NCBI GenBank assembly: GCA_025062095.1 | Contig: JANXAZ010000003.1 | Span: 60,639 to 124,638, forward strand | Direction of reading: 5' to 3' | DNA from: Geminicoccaceae bacterium | Lineage (GTDB): Bacteria; Pseudomonadota; Alphaproteobacteria; Geminicoccales; Geminicoccaceae | Length of the DNA: 64,000 bases | Shown here: piece after piece, positions 16,873 through 25,936 of the stretch | Layout: each line of letters begins with the position of its first letter | Position numbering within the stretch: position 1 is the stretch's first letter | Notes under the pieces: generated by a model | Told to the model about the DNA's origin: nothing | The model's database searches: none | Seen by the model: only the letters and a program-made list of their open reading frames with translations | Program-made: the position numbers and the translations under genes

Positions 16873-16892
16873 CGACCCGCGCGCTCGGGTCG
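16873..16892 (+). terminator. Short hairpin after the glycine-zipper gene
   Basis: CGACCCG (16873-16879) pairs with CGGGTCG (16886-16892) around a 6-base loop, starting 4 bases after the stop. There is no T-run. It is a reasonable end point for the 16199-16869 transcript. Confidence 0.5.
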
Positions 16893-17542
16893 TCGGCGGA
16901 CGCCGATGCCGGCTCGCGCGTGCCGATCCGGTGGCGGTCGAGACGACCTTTTCGCGCGCGATCGAGCGGCGCGGGCGTCGACCCTCTCGAAAAGCGGCGA
17001 TCCGCGAGCGCGTCCTCGCGCTCGAGAGTCTCGCGCCCACATCCCGCGAAGGTCGCGCGGGGCCGGGACCGCCCGCTGCGAACCGCCGCCGTTCTTGAAA
17101 CCGATCCCGGCCCGGGGCGAGGAACCCGAGGGCGCGGCGCCGCGCATCGCGTCGGCGCTACGGGAAGCGGATGAAAAGCGCGAACGTCGCGCTCGCGTCC
17201 CCCTTTTTCCCGAGCACGAGCGAACCCGGCCGCCGAAATTTCGTTCCGGAGCCGGCTCCGGGCGGCAGATGGCGGGAGGAGGTGTTCTCTCGCGGCCGCC
17301 GCGGCCGTTTTCTGTTGAGCTTTTTCCGCGATGAAGCTCCCCGCCCGCGGTGCGTGCGGGTCCGGCCGCGCCATCGGCGCCGTCGCGACCTCGGCGCGCC
17401 GGGTGCGCGAGGCAGAGCCCCCCGAGCCCGCAGGCGGCACGACCGAAAGAAGGCGGCGGGCGGGGCGCGGCCTTCGCAGGGGGGCGGCTTGATCGGGGCG
17501 CGGCGCGCACTCAGGATCCGCGGCGGCAACGGAGGGTCGCCC
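16893..17542. other. 650 bp without a credible gene before cysK
   Basis: Several long open frames cross this stretch on both strands, but all are Arg/Pro/Ala-rich with no recognisable pattern, as expected by chance at this GC content. It should hold the cysK promoter. I see no clear -35/-10, riboswitch or RNA gene in it. Confidence 0.5.
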
Positions 17543-18535
17543 ATGGCCGATCTCGCCGCGAGAGAAACCCCGCCTCCCGTGCGCCTCGATCCGCCCGGGC
17601 GCGGCCGGATCTACGACAGCATCATGGAAACGATCGGCAACACGCCGCTCGTGCGCATCCGCAAATTCGCCCGCGAGACCGGCGTGCTCGCCGACCTGTG
17701 CCTGAAGCTCGAGTTCTTCAATCCCTTGGCCTCGGTCAAGGACCGGATCGGGGTGGCGATGATCGAGGCGCTCGAAGCCGAGGGGCGCCTGAAGCCCGGG
17801 GGCGTGGTCATCGAGCCCACCTCGGGGAACACCGGCATCGCCTTGGCCTTCGTCTGCGCCGCGCGCGGCTATCGCTGCATCCTCACCATGCCCGAATCGA
17901 TGTCGATCGAGCGGCGCAAGATGTTGCGCCTTCTCGGTGCGGAGATCGAGCTCACCCCGCGCGAGAAGGGCATGCGCGGCGCGATCGCGCGCGCGGAAGA
18001 GCTCTTGCGCGAGATCCCGGGAGCGGTGATGCCGGGTCAATTCGACAATCCCGCCAATCCCGCCATCCACCGCCGGACCACGGCGGAGGAGATCTGGCGC
18101 GACACGGAGGGCAAGGTCGACGTGATCGTGGCCGGGGTGGGCACGGGCGGCACGCTCACCGGCTGCGCGCAGGTCATCCGCCCGCGCCGGCCCTCGCTCA
18201 AGATGATCGCCGTCGAACCCGAAGCCAGCCCGGTGCTCTCCGGCGGTCAGCCCGGGCCCCACCCCATCCAGGGGATCGGCGCCGGCTTCGTGCCCGCGGT
18301 ACTCGACACCCGGGAGATCGACGAGATCGTCAAGGTGGCCTCCGAGACGGCCTTCGCCACCGCTCGGCTCCTCGCTCGGCTCGAGGGCGTCCCGGGCGGC
18401 ATCTCCACCGGTGCCAATCTCGCCGCCGCGGTCGAGGTCGGCCGCCGCCCGGAGATGCGCGACAAGCTCATGGTCGTGATCGCCCCGTCCTTCGCCGAGC
18501 GCTACATCACCACGGCGCTCTTCGAGGGGCTCTGA
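17543..18535 (+). CDS. cysK: Cysteine synthase A
   Basis: A 330-residue PLP enzyme that makes cysteine from O-acetylserine and sulfide. The PLP lysine is in [11 protein letters not shown], the substrate loop is [11 protein letters not shown], the phosphate-binding glycines are [10 protein letters not shown], and QGIGAGFVP is also typical. The core begins at [12 protein letters not shown], about 27 residues in. The ATG at 17543 gives a short N-terminal extension, and the internal ATG at about 17624 is an alternative start that would remove it. It stands alone between a gene-free stretch and a convergent membrane-protein gene. The PLP-enzyme and cysteine-synthase calls are firm. Confidence 0.95.
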   Translation: MADLAARETPPPVRLDPPGRGRIYDSIMETIGNTPLVRIRKFARETGVLADLCLKLEFFNPLASVKDRIGVAMIEALEAEGRLKPGGVVIEPTSGNTGIALAFVCAARGYRCILTMPESMSIERRKMLRLLGAEIELTPREKGMRGAIARAEELLREIPGAVMPGQFDNPANPAIHRRTTAEEIWRDTEGKVDVIVAGVGTGGTLTGCAQVIRPRRPSLKMIAVEPEASPVLSGGQPGPHPIQGIGAGFVPAVLDTREIDEIVKVASETAFATARLLARLEGVPGGISTGANLAAAVEVGRRPEMRDKLMVVIAPSFAERYITTALFEGL

Positions 18536-18551
18536 GGGCGCCTTCGCGCGC

Positions 18552-19286
18552 TCAGGCGAAAAGCGGCGGGCCGGCGAGCCGCCGGCGGCTCTCGGCGAGG
18601 AAGGTGCCGAGCACCGCGGCCTGCGCGTGGGCGCCCGTGGAGGCCACGGCGCTTCCGAGGAGGGGCGCGCCGAAGGCGGCGATCGTCGCCCCGAGCTGGC
18701 CGCCGAGGAGCGCGAGCGGTGCCGCGCAGGCGAGGAGCGCGAGGGCCGCGCGCGGCCAGATCCCCGCCGTCGCCCGCCAGGAACGGTCGAAACCGAGGCC
18801 GGGCTCGCCGAGCGCCGCGGCGACGAGGACGAGGTGCAGCCGGGCGAAGAGCGCGATCGCCCCGGCGAAGCCCACAAGCCCGGCCAAGGGCAGGCCGAGA
18901 TGCGGGCCGAGCAGGGCGATGGCGAGAAAACCCGGCAACAGGCCGAGCGCGCCCAGCAAGAGCTCGGCGACGGCGTAGCGGATCACGAAGCGGTCGACCG
19001 GGGCCATCAGCCGGGGCAGGGGGGCGCCCGCGAGCAGGGCGCGGATCCGCCACACCGTGACCGCGCTCAGCCCCAGCCAGCCGATCGCGAGCGCCAGAAG
19101 ATCGAGGAGCGACATTCCGCCCTGGGCGGGATCGCGGGCGAAGCGGGCGAGCCCCTCGACGAGAACGCTCGCGCCGACCCAGAGCGCGGCCGCGCGCACC
19201 ACCGGGACGCGGTCGGCGAAGCTCCGGGCCCAAGCCTCGCGGACGAGCTCGGCGAGCGGATAAGCGGCGGGCGAGGGGCTCGCCAT
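18552..19286 (-). CDS. Multi-pass membrane protein of unknown function
   Basis: A 244-residue protein with about six hydrophobic segments, including ALWVGASVLVEGL, LLDLLALAIGWLGLSAVTVW, AVAELLLGALGLLPGFLAIALL, AGLVGFAGAIALFARLHLVLVAAAL and WPRAALALLACAAPLALLGG. The hydrophobic pattern and low Arg content in the helices support a real gene. I do not recognise the family. It lies 6 bp downstream of the GST gene on the same strand and is probably cotranscribed with it. Confidence 0.7.
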   Translation of the reverse strand: MASPSPAAYPLAELVREAWARSFADRVPVVRAAALWVGASVLVEGLARFARDPAQGGMSLLDLLALAIGWLGLSAVTVWRIRALLAGAPLPRLMAPVDRFVIRYAVAELLLGALGLLPGFLAIALLGPHLGLPLAGLVGFAGAIALFARLHLVLVAAALGEPGLGFDRSWRATAGIWPRAALALLACAAPLALLGGQLGATIAAFGAPLLGSAVASTGAHAQAAVLGTFLAESRRRLAGPPLFA

Positions 19287-19292
19287 CGCCGT

Positions 19293-19901
19293 TCAGCGCG
19301 GGACCGTGGCCACCATCGAGGGGCGCGCGGCCATGCGCGCGTACCAGGCGGCGAGACGCGGTCGGCCGTCCCGCCAGCGGTCTTCGGCGAAGCGGAAGTC
19401 GAGGTACCCGAGAGCGCAAGCGAGGGCGAGCGTGCCGATGTCGATCCGCTCCCCGAACCCTTCGCACTCCCCCTCGAGCCGGTCGAGGGCGCGGGTGATC
19501 TTGAGCTTCTGCGCCGCGATCCATTCCGGCCAGCGGAAGGTCTCGGGGCGCAAGAAGGTCTCGTAGCGCAGCCCCACCGCCGTATCGAGCATGCCGTCGG
19601 CGAGAGCCTGCAGCCGCAAGGCGGTGAAGCGCGCCGGCCCTTCGGGCGGGAAGAGCCGCGGTCCCGCGTGCAGCCCGTCGAGATATTCGCAGATCACGCG
19701 CGAATCGTAGAGCGCCGTGCCGTCGTCGAGCTCGAGACAGGGGATCTTGCCGAGGGGATTGGCGGCACAGACCTCGGGATCGGGGGCGATCGGGCTCAAG
19801 GTGGCGTCGCGGCGCTCGACGCGATCCCAAAGACCGGTCTCGTGCAGGACCACCGCCACCTTGCGGCCGAAAGGCGAAGCGGGGCTGGTGTGAAGACGCA
19901 C
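19293..19901 (-). CDS. Glutathione S-transferase, YibF-like
   Basis: A 202-residue protein with the two-domain GST layout. The N-terminal thioredoxin-like domain opens with HTSPASPFGRKVAVVLHE, the SPxSPFxRKV active-site pattern of the YibF branch. It contains LGKIPCLELDDG with the cis-Pro and then DSRVICEYL, which binds the glutathione gamma-glutamyl part. The C-terminal helical domain holds DIGTLALACALGYLDFRF. The GTG at 19901 is preceded by GGAGGAACC. The substrate is unknown. Confidence 0.9.
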   Translation of the reverse strand: MRLHTSPASPFGRKVAVVLHETGLWDRVERRDATLSPIAPDPEVCAANPLGKIPCLELDDGTALYDSRVICEYLDGLHAGPRLFPPEGPARFTALRLQALADGMLDTAVGLRYETFLRPETFRWPEWIAAQKLKITRALDRLEGECEGFGERIDIGTLALACALGYLDFRFAEDRWRDGRPRLAAWYARMAARPSMVATVPR

Positions 19902-20045
19902 CGGTTCCTCCTCCTGCCGGGGGTGCACCGCCGCTCTTAGCAGGCTCGCGCGCGGACCCGCCAGCGCGGCGATGCTCGAGCCGATGCGGCGATGCTTGAG
20001 AGAGGGATCCGCTCGTGCCAGAGGTGGGATCGCGGGAGGCCCCCG

Positions 20046-21182
20046 GTGACGAGCGAAGACCAGCGCCTGATCGCCGAGACCGCGCGCGCCTTCGCGCGCG
20101 AGCGCCTGGCTCCTTTCGCCGCCGCCTGGGAGAAGGCGGGTAAGATCCCCGAAGAGACGCTGCGCGAGCTGGGCCGGCTCGGCTTTCTGGGCATGACGGT
20201 GCCGCCCGAATGGGGCGGGGCGGGGGCCGATCACGTCTCTTATGCGCTCGCGCTCATGGCCATCGCCGGCGGCGACGGGGCCACCTCGACGATCGTGAGC
20301 GTGCAGAACGCTCCGGTGAACGCGCTCCTGTTGCGCTACGGCAGCGAAGCCCAGAAGCGCCGCTGGCTCGTGCCCCTGGCGCGGGGGGAGATCATCGGCG
20401 CTTTCGCCCTCACCGAGCCGCAGGCCGGATCCGATGCCGCGAACCTGCGCACGCGCGCGGTGCGCAAGGGCGACCGCTGGGTCTTGGACGGGGCCAAGCA
20501 GTTCATCACGAGCGGGTCGATCGCGAAGGTGTGCATCGTCTTCGCGGTCACCGACCCCGCCGCCGGCAAGAAGGGCATCTCGGCCTTTCTCGTGCCCACC
20601 GACCGCCCCGGCTATCGGGTGGTGCGCGTGGAGGACAAGCTCGGCCAGAAGGCCTCGGATACCTGCGCCCTCGCCTTCGAGGGCCTCGAGCTCGAGGAGG
20701 ACGCGCTTCTCGGCCGCGAGGGCGAGGGCTATCGGATCGCGCTTTCGGCCCTCGAAGCGGGGCGGATCGGGATCGCCGCGCAGAGCGTGGGCATGGCGGA
20801 AGCGGCGCTCGAGCACGCGATCGCCTACGCGCGCGAGCGCGTCGCCTTCGGCAAGCCGATCCTCGATCACCAGGCGGTGGCCTTCCGCCTGGCCGAGGCC
20901 AAGGCACGGCTCGAAGCGGCGCGCCAGCTCGTTCTGCACGCGGCGCGGCTTTTGGATGCCGGCGAGCCGGCCCTCGAGGCCGCCTGCATGGCCAAGCTCG
21001 TCGCCTCCGAGACCGCCGAGCGCGTGTGCTCGGCGGCGATTCAGACTCTGGGTGGCTACGGCTATCTCGAAGACTTTCCGGTGGCGCGGATCTGGCGCGA
21101 CGTGCGCGTCTGCCAGATCTACGAAGGTACCTCCGATATTCAGAAGCTCTTGATCGCGAGGCACATGGGAGCGCGACTGTGA
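20046..21182 (+). CDS. Acyl-CoA dehydrogenase
   Basis: A 378-residue FAD enzyme that makes 2-enoyl-CoA and passes electrons to ETF. The family signatures are FALTEPQAGSDAANLRT (FAD and substrate contact), QFITSGSIAKVCIVFA, and the C-terminal QTLGGYGYLEDFPVARIWRDVRVCQIYEGTSDIQ. The catalytic base is Glu360 in IYEGTSD, the position used by short/branched and medium-chain enzymes. The GTG at 20046 is supported by CGGGAGG upstream. It overlaps the next gene by four bases, and its electron acceptor genes etfBA lie 2 kb downstream. Confidence 0.95.
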   Translation: MTSEDQRLIAETARAFARERLAPFAAAWEKAGKIPEETLRELGRLGFLGMTVPPEWGGAGADHVSYALALMAIAGGDGATSTIVSVQNAPVNALLLRYGSEAQKRRWLVPLARGEIIGAFALTEPQAGSDAANLRTRAVRKGDRWVLDGAKQFITSGSIAKVCIVFAVTDPAAGKKGISAFLVPTDRPGYRVVRVEDKLGQKASDTCALAFEGLELEEDALLGREGEGYRIALSALEAGRIGIAAQSVGMAEAALEHAIAYARERVAFGKPILDHQAVAFRLAEAKARLEAARQLVLHAARLLDAGEPALEAACMAKLVASETAERVCSAAIQTLGGYGYLEDFPVARIWRDVRVCQIYEGTSDIQKLLIARHMGARL

Positions 21183-22234
21183 GCCGGCCACTCGAGGATA
21201 TCTTGGTGATCGATTTGTCGACCTTGCTCCCCGGTCCCCTGGCCACGGCGATCCTGGCCGCCGCGGGGGCGCGGGTGATCAAGATCGAGCGTCCGGGCGG
21301 GGAGGACATGCGCCGCATGCCGCCCGTCGAGAACGGCCGCTCGGTGCTCTACGCGATGCTCAATCGGGGCAAAGAGGTTCTCGAGCTCGACCTGAAAGAT
21401 CCGCGCGACCGCGCGCGCTTCGAAGAGCTGTTGGCGCGGGCGGACGTGCTCGTGGAACAATACCGCCCGGGCGTGTTGGCGCGGCTCGGCTTGGCTCCCG
21501 ATCGTCTTCTCGCGCGCCATCCGGGGCTCGTGATCTGCTCGATCACCGGCTTCGGGCAGACGGGACCGCTCGCCCGCTGCGCCGGTCACGATCTCGACTA
21601 TCTCGCCGCGACCGGCGTCTTGTCCGTCGCGCAGCGCACGGCCGAAGGACTGCCGGCGATCCCGCCCGTGCTCCTCGCGGACATCGCCGGCGGCGCTTAT
21701 CCCGCGGTGATCGCCGTTCTCTTGGCGCTGCTCGAGCGGCGGCGCAGCGGGCGCGGCTGCCATCTCGACGTCTCGATGAGCGCCAATCTGTTCCCCCTGC
21801 TGTTCGCCCATCTCGCCCAGGGCCTGGCGGGCGAGGGCTGGCCCGGTCCCGGGGGGACGCTCACGAGCGGGGCTTCGCCGCGCTACGCGGTCTACCGCAC
21901 CGCCGACGATCGTCTGTTGGCCGTCGCGCCGCTCGAGGAGCGGTTCTGGCAGCAGTTCTGCGAGGCGATCGAGCTGCCGTACGAGCTGCGCGACGACGCC
22001 GCCGATCCGGGGGCGACGCGGCGGGCGGTCGCCGAGCGCATCGCCGCGCGCTCGGCGGCGGAATGGGAGCGTCGCTTCGAGGGCCGCGACGTGTGCTGCA
22101 TGCGCGTCCATTCGCTCGAGGAGGCGCTCGCCCATCCCCAGTTCCGCGACGTCCTGCGCTTCGCCCCCGACGGTCTGCCCGTGCTGCCTCTGCCGTTGCC
22201 GTCCGCGCTCGTCGACCGCCGCCGCGAACCGTGA
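21179..22234 (+). CDS. Alpha-methylacyl-CoA racemase-like protein (CaiB/BaiF superfamily)
   Basis: A 351-residue member of the family III CoA-transferase fold. It has AGHDLDYLAATGVL, with His137 where alpha-methylacyl-CoA racemases carry the catalytic His, and LLADIAGGAYPA, with Asp168 as the partner acid. This pair and the PPVLLADIAGG wording favour a racemase over a CoA-transferase, which usually has no such His. The start shares four bases (GTGA) with the acyl-CoA dehydrogenase stop, so the two are translationally coupled. A role in branched acyl-CoA breakdown, flipping the 2-methyl centre before dehydrogenation, is likely but inferred. Confidence 0.82.
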   Translation: MSRPLEDILVIDLSTLLPGPLATAILAAAGARVIKIERPGGEDMRRMPPVENGRSVLYAMLNRGKEVLELDLKDPRDRARFEELLARADVLVEQYRPGVLARLGLAPDRLLARHPGLVICSITGFGQTGPLARCAGHDLDYLAATGVLSVAQRTAEGLPAIPPVLLADIAGGAYPAVIAVLLALLERRRSGRGCHLDVSMSANLFPLLFAHLAQGLAGEGWPGPGGTLTSGASPRYAVYRTADDRLLAVAPLEERFWQQFCEAIELPYELRDDAADPGATRRAVAERIAARSAAEWERRFEGRDVCCMRVHSLEEALAHPQFRDVLRFAPDGLPVLPLPLPSALVDRRREP

Positions 22235-22327
22235 GCGCTTGCGCGCCCGGGTGTCGGCGATCGGTCGCAGAGGGCGGATCGGACCCGGCTCTGGCGCCGT
22301 GGGCGGGATCGGGCTAAGTTGACCGCT

Positions 22328-22519
22328 ATGGACATCCTGCCCGCCCTCCTCCTCTTCTTCATGGCCGCCACCGCCGCCGTGCTCTTCGTGGGCATCGGCG
22401 GCTTCGTGGTCGGCGGTCGGTTCAACGAGCGCTACGGCAACAAGCTCATGCAGGCGCGCGTCGGCCTGCAGCTCGTCGCCGTGGTCCTTTTGGGACTGCT
22501 CTTGTTCGCCCGCGGCTGA
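22328..22519 (+). CDS. HIG1-domain twin-helix small membrane protein
   Basis: A 63-residue protein with two membrane helices (LPALLLFFMAATAAVLFVGIGGFVVGG and VGLQLVAVVLLGLLLFA) joined by a short basic loop (RFNERYGNKLMQAR). This is the HIG1 (hypoxia-induced) layout. Alphaproteobacterial members are typically found directly before the PduO-type adenosyltransferase and etfBA, exactly as here, and relatives associate with cytochrome oxidase. The ATG at 22328 is chosen; a TTG three codons upstream is possible. It ends 10 bp before the next gene. Confidence 0.85.
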   Translation: MDILPALLLFFMAATAAVLFVGIGGFVVGGRFNERYGNKLMQARVGLQLVAVVLLGLLLFARG

Positions 22520-22529
22520 GGGAGGCCTC

Positions 22530-23087
22530 GTGGTCACGCTCTCGCGCATCTACACCCGCGGCGGGGACGAGGGGCGCACCTCGCTCGGCGACGGGACGCG
22601 GGTGGCCAAGCACAGCCCGCGCGTGGAAGCCTACGGAACGGTCGACGAGGCCAACGCCGCGATCGGGCTCGCGCGTCTGCACACCACGGGCGAGGCCGAT
22701 GCCATGCTCGCCCGCATCCAGAACGATCTCTTCGATCTCGGGGCCGATCTCTGTCGGCCGGGCGGGCCCGACGACGGGCGCTTGCGGGTGATCGACGCCC
22801 AGGTCGCGCGGCTCGAGCGCGAGATCGACGCCATGAACGCCGAACTCGCGCCCTTGCGTTCCTTCGTGTTGCCCGGCGGTTCGCCCGCCGCGGCCTTCTT
22901 GCACCTCGCGCGCACGGTAGTCCGGCGGGCGGAACGGCTCGTCGTGGCCCTGGCGGAAACGGAAACCGTCAACCCCGCCGCGATCCGCTACCTCAACCGG
23001 CTCTCCGATCACCTCTTCGTCCTCGCTCGCTGGCTCAACGACAAAGGGGCCAAAGACGTGCTGTGGGTCCCCGGGGCCAACCGCTGA
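22530..23087 (+). CDS. Cob(I)alamin adenosyltransferase, PduO type
   Basis: A 185-residue enzyme that attaches the adenosyl group of ATP to cobalamin, supplying cofactor to methylmalonyl-CoA mutase and similar enzymes. The P-loop-like ATP motif is YTRGGDEGRTSLGDG near the N-terminus. The SFVLPGG segment, RTVVRRAER and the final RYLNRLSDHLFVLAR, with the Asn/Asp that stabilise the active site, are all present. The GTG start is preceded by GAGGGAGG. It is placed between the HIG1 gene and etfBA. Confidence 0.93.
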   Translation: MVTLSRIYTRGGDEGRTSLGDGTRVAKHSPRVEAYGTVDEANAAIGLARLHTTGEADAMLARIQNDLFDLGADLCRPGGPDDGRLRVIDAQVARLEREIDAMNAELAPLRSFVLPGGSPAAAFLHLARTVVRRAERLVVALAETETVNPAAIRYLNRLSDHLFVLARWLNDKGAKDVLWVPGANR

Positions 23088-23124
23088 CGGGGGCGGGTTT
23101 CTTGCACGAGAAGTGTTGGCCGCG

Positions 23125-23153
23125 TTGACAAGCCGGTGACCGGGTCCTAAGCC
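23125..23153 (+). promoter_or_regulatory. Candidate promoter of etfBA
   Basis: A perfect -35 TTGACA (23125-23130) is followed by a 17-base spacer and TAAGCC (23148-23153) as a weak -10. It is in the only gap of note in this run, 85 bases before the etfB start. Confidence 0.5.
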
Positions 23154-23237
23154 TTCCGTTGTGCGCCGCAGCACGCAGCGGCGAACGGCCGGGGCCGCGC
23201 GTTCCTCGCCCCCCGCGCGGCCGACGAGGGAGCGGCG

Positions 23238-23987
23238 ATGCGGATTCTCGTCCCCGTCAAACGGGTCGTCGATTACAACGTCAAAGTGCGGGTCAAGGCC
23301 GACGGCAGCGGCATCGACACCGCCAACGTCAAGATGTCCATGAACCCCTTCGACGAAATCGCCACCGAAGAGGCGATCCGGATGAAGGAGCGCGGGGTGG
23401 CGAGCGAGATCGTCGCCGTCTCCTTGGGCGAGAGCCGCTGCCAGGAGACCCTGCGCACGGCGCTCGCCATGGGCGCCGATCGCGCGATCCTCGTCGAGAC
23501 GAACGTCGAGCTGCAGCCTCTGGCCGTGGCCAAGCTGTTGAAGGCGATCGTCGCGCGCGAGCAGCCCGGGCTCGTGATCATGGGCAAGCAAGCGATCGAC
23601 GACGACTCCAACCAGACCGCGCAGATGCTCGCCGGGCTCTTGGGCTGGCCGCAGGCGACCTTCGCCTCCCGGATCGACATCGCCGACGGCTGGGCGACTG
23701 TGCAGCGCGAGATCGACGAGGGGCTGGAGACCCTGCGCGTGCGCCTGCCGGCGGTGATCAGCGTCGATCTGCGGCTCAACGAGCCGCGCTACGCGTCTCT
23801 GCCGAACATCATGAAGGCCAAGAAGAAGCCCCTCGAGGTTCTCCCGCCCGAGGCGCTCGGCGTCGATCCCGTCCCCCGCTTGCGCTATCTGCGCTTCGAA
23901 GAGCCGCCCAAGCGCAAGGCGGGGATCAAGGTGAGCTCGGTCAAAGAGCTCGTCGAGCGGCTCAAGAACGAGGCGGGGGTGCTCTGA
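23238..23987 (+). CDS. etfB: Electron transfer flavoprotein beta subunit
   Basis: A 249-residue subunit, the standard length. It binds AMP and pairs with EtfA to carry electrons from acyl-CoA dehydrogenases to the quinone pool via ETF-QO. The opening [20 protein letters not shown], the motif [43 protein letters not shown] and [22 protein letters not shown] are all canonical. GAGGGAGCGGCG precedes the ATG. Its stop overlaps the etfA start. Confidence 0.97.
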   Translation: MRILVPVKRVVDYNVKVRVKADGSGIDTANVKMSMNPFDEIATEEAIRMKERGVASEIVAVSLGESRCQETLRTALAMGADRAILVETNVELQPLAVAKLLKAIVAREQPGLVIMGKQAIDDDSNQTAQMLAGLLGWPQATFASRIDIADGWATVQREIDEGLETLRVRLPAVISVDLRLNEPRYASLPNIMKAKKKPLEVLPPEALGVDPVPRLRYLRFEEPPKRKAGIKVSSVKELVERLKNEAGVL

Positions 23988-24940
23988 TGACCGCGCTCGT
24001 CCTCGCCCAGCACGACGGCCGGACGCTCGAGAAGCCGACGCTGCACACGGTGGCTGCGGCGACGCGGCTGCCCGGCCCTGTCCACGTCCTCGTCGCCGGG
24101 CACGAGGCGCACGCGGTGGCGGAAACGGCCTCGCGCATCGACGGCGTCGCACGCGTGCTCCTCGCCGAACATCGGGCCTATGCTCATCCGCTGGCGGAAG
24201 ATCTCGCCGCGCTCCTCGTCTCGCTCGCCGAGGGCTACGATTTCCTGCTCGCCCCGGCCACGACCTTCGGCAAGAACGTCATGCCGCGCGCCGCGGCGCT
24301 TCTCGACGTGGCCCAGGTCAGCGACGTGGTGGAGATCCTCGCCCCGGACACCTTCAAGCGCTACGTCTACGCCGGCAATGCGCTCGCCACCGTCCAGAGC
24401 CTGGACGCCAAACGCGTGCTCACGATCCGCACCACCGCCTTCCCGGCCGCGGGTCAAGGCGGCTCGGCGGAGATCGTCCCGGTTCCCGCGCCCGAGCCGA
24501 CGGATCTCGCGAGCTTCGTCGGCCGCGAGACGGCCAAGCGCGAGCGGCCCGAACTCTCCTCGGCGCGGATCGTCGTCTCGGGTGGCCGCGGGCTGGGCTC
24601 GGCGGAGAACTTCAAGCTCGTCGAGGAGCTCGCCGACGTGCTCGGAGCGGCGGTGGGGGCGTCGCGCGCGGCGGTCGACGCGGGGTTCGTCCCCAACGAG
24701 TACCAGGTCGGGCAGACCGGCAAGATCGTCGCCCCCGAGCTCTACATCGCCGTGGGCATCTCGGGTGCCATCCAGCACTTGGCGGGCATGAAAGACAGCA
24801 AGGTGATCGTCGCCATCAACAAAGACGAGGAAGCGCCGATCTTCCAAGTCGCCGACTACGGGCTCGTGGGCGATCTGTTCAAGATCCTGCCCGAGCTCAC
24901 CGCCGAGCTCCGTCGCCTGCGCGGCGAACGGAGCGCGTGA
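23987..24940 (+). CDS. etfA: Electron transfer flavoprotein alpha subunit
   Basis: A 317-residue FAD-carrying subunit. The C-terminal FAD domain has [20 protein letters not shown], the conserved Arg in [42 protein letters not shown] and [20 protein letters not shown]. The start ATG shares one base with the etfB stop (TGATG). Together with the dehydrogenases around it, it forms the electron outlet of acyl-CoA oxidation. Confidence 0.97.
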   Translation: MTALVLAQHDGRTLEKPTLHTVAAATRLPGPVHVLVAGHEAHAVAETASRIDGVARVLLAEHRAYAHPLAEDLAALLVSLAEGYDFLLAPATTFGKNVMPRAAALLDVAQVSDVVEILAPDTFKRYVYAGNALATVQSLDAKRVLTIRTTAFPAAGQGGSAEIVPVPAPEPTDLASFVGRETAKRERPELSSARIVVSGGRGLGSAENFKLVEELADVLGAAVGASRAAVDAGFVPNEYQVGQTGKIVAPELYIAVGISGAIQHLAGMKDSKVIVAINKDEEAPIFQVADYGLVGDLFKILPELTAELRRLRGERSA

Positions 24941-24953
24941 GGAGAGGTCGACC

Positions 24954-25868
24954 GTGCCGGCCCCGTATCAACCGCGCAGCTATCCTCCGATCCCCGAGTT
25001 CCGCACGATCGGGGTCATCGGAGCCGGCCAGATGGGCACGGGAATCGCCCAGGTCCTCGCGACGTCGGGCTTCGAGGTGCGGATCCTCGACGTCGATCCC
25101 CGGGCGATCGCCCGCGCCCTCGAGGAGATCGAGGCGCGTCTCGTCCGCCAGGTCGCCAAAGGCAAGCTCGCCGAGAACGAGAAGCGGGCGGCGCTCGCCC
25201 GCATCCGCCCGGTCTCGGATTATTCGGCCTTCGCCGAGTGCGAGCTGGTCATCGAGGCGGCGACCGAGAACGAGGAGATCAAGCGCTCGATCTTCAAATC
25301 CCTGGTGCCGCACCTGCGGCCCGATGCGGTCGTCGCCACGAACACCTCCTCGATCTCGATCACCCGTCTCGCCGCCACCACCGACCGGCCCGAGCGCTTC
25401 ATCGGCATGCACTTCATGAACCCGGTGCCGGTGATGAAGCTCGTCGAGCTCATCCGGGGCATCGCCACCGAAGAAGACACCTATCAGGCGGCCAAGGCCT
25501 TCGTCGAGAAGATCGGCAAGGTCTCGGTGACGGCCGAGGACTTCCCGGCCTTCATCGTCAACCGCATCTTGCTGCCGATGATCAACGAGGCGTGCTACAC
25601 GCTCTACGAAGGCGTGGGCACGGTCGAGAGCATCGATACGGCGATGAAGCTCGGCGCCAATCATCCCATGGGACCGCTCGAGCTCGCCGACTTCATCGGT
25701 CTGGATACCTGTCTCGCGATCATGCAGGTGCTCCACGACGGGCTCGCCGACAGCAAGTACCGGCCCTGTCCTCTGCTCGTGAAGTACGTCGAGGCCGGGT
25801 GGATCGGCCGCAAGGTCAAGCGCGGCTTTTACGATTACCGCGGCGAACGTCCCGTTCCCACCCGCTGA
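24954..25868 (+). CDS. hbd: 3-hydroxybutyryl-CoA (3-hydroxyacyl-CoA) dehydrogenase
   Basis: A 304-residue NAD-dependent enzyme that oxidises L-3-hydroxyacyl-CoA. The Rossmann motif is [18 protein letters not shown], followed by Asp in ILDVDP for the NAD ribose. [13 protein letters not shown], the catalytic His in [15 protein letters not shown] and the C-terminal dimer domain with [19 protein letters not shown] are all present. It starts with GTG, 13 bp after etfA, behind GAGGAGAGG. Clustering of an hbd gene with etfBA is common in this group. Confidence 0.95.
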   Translation: MPAPYQPRSYPPIPEFRTIGVIGAGQMGTGIAQVLATSGFEVRILDVDPRAIARALEEIEARLVRQVAKGKLAENEKRAALARIRPVSDYSAFAECELVIEAATENEEIKRSIFKSLVPHLRPDAVVATNTSSISITRLAATTDRPERFIGMHFMNPVPVMKLVELIRGIATEEDTYQAAKAFVEKIGKVSVTAEDFPAFIVNRILLPMINEACYTLYEGVGTVESIDTAMKLGANHPMGPLELADFIGLDTCLAIMQVLHDGLADSKYRPCPLLVKYVEAGWIGRKVKRGFYDYRGERPVPTR

Positions 25869-25936
25869 CGCCGGCGCACCGCCCGTCGTGCCCGCGCTTG
25901 CCGCGCGCGCGGCGGGCGCGCATGATCGGTCCCGCC

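Noticed and set aside
16893..17542. A possible RNA element or riboswitch upstream of cysK
   Set aside because: I found no conserved riboswitch core or stable multi-stem structure by eye, only scattered GC hairpins.
16844..18877. A 677-codon minus-strand frame covering cysK and the gene-free region upstream
   Set aside because: It lies opposite a certain cysK gene, with no recognisable segment and no ribosome-binding site.
21179..22234. Formyl-CoA or carnitine CoA-transferase call
   Set aside because: The His137/Asp168 pair and PPVLLADIAGG wording match alpha-methylacyl-CoA racemases more closely.
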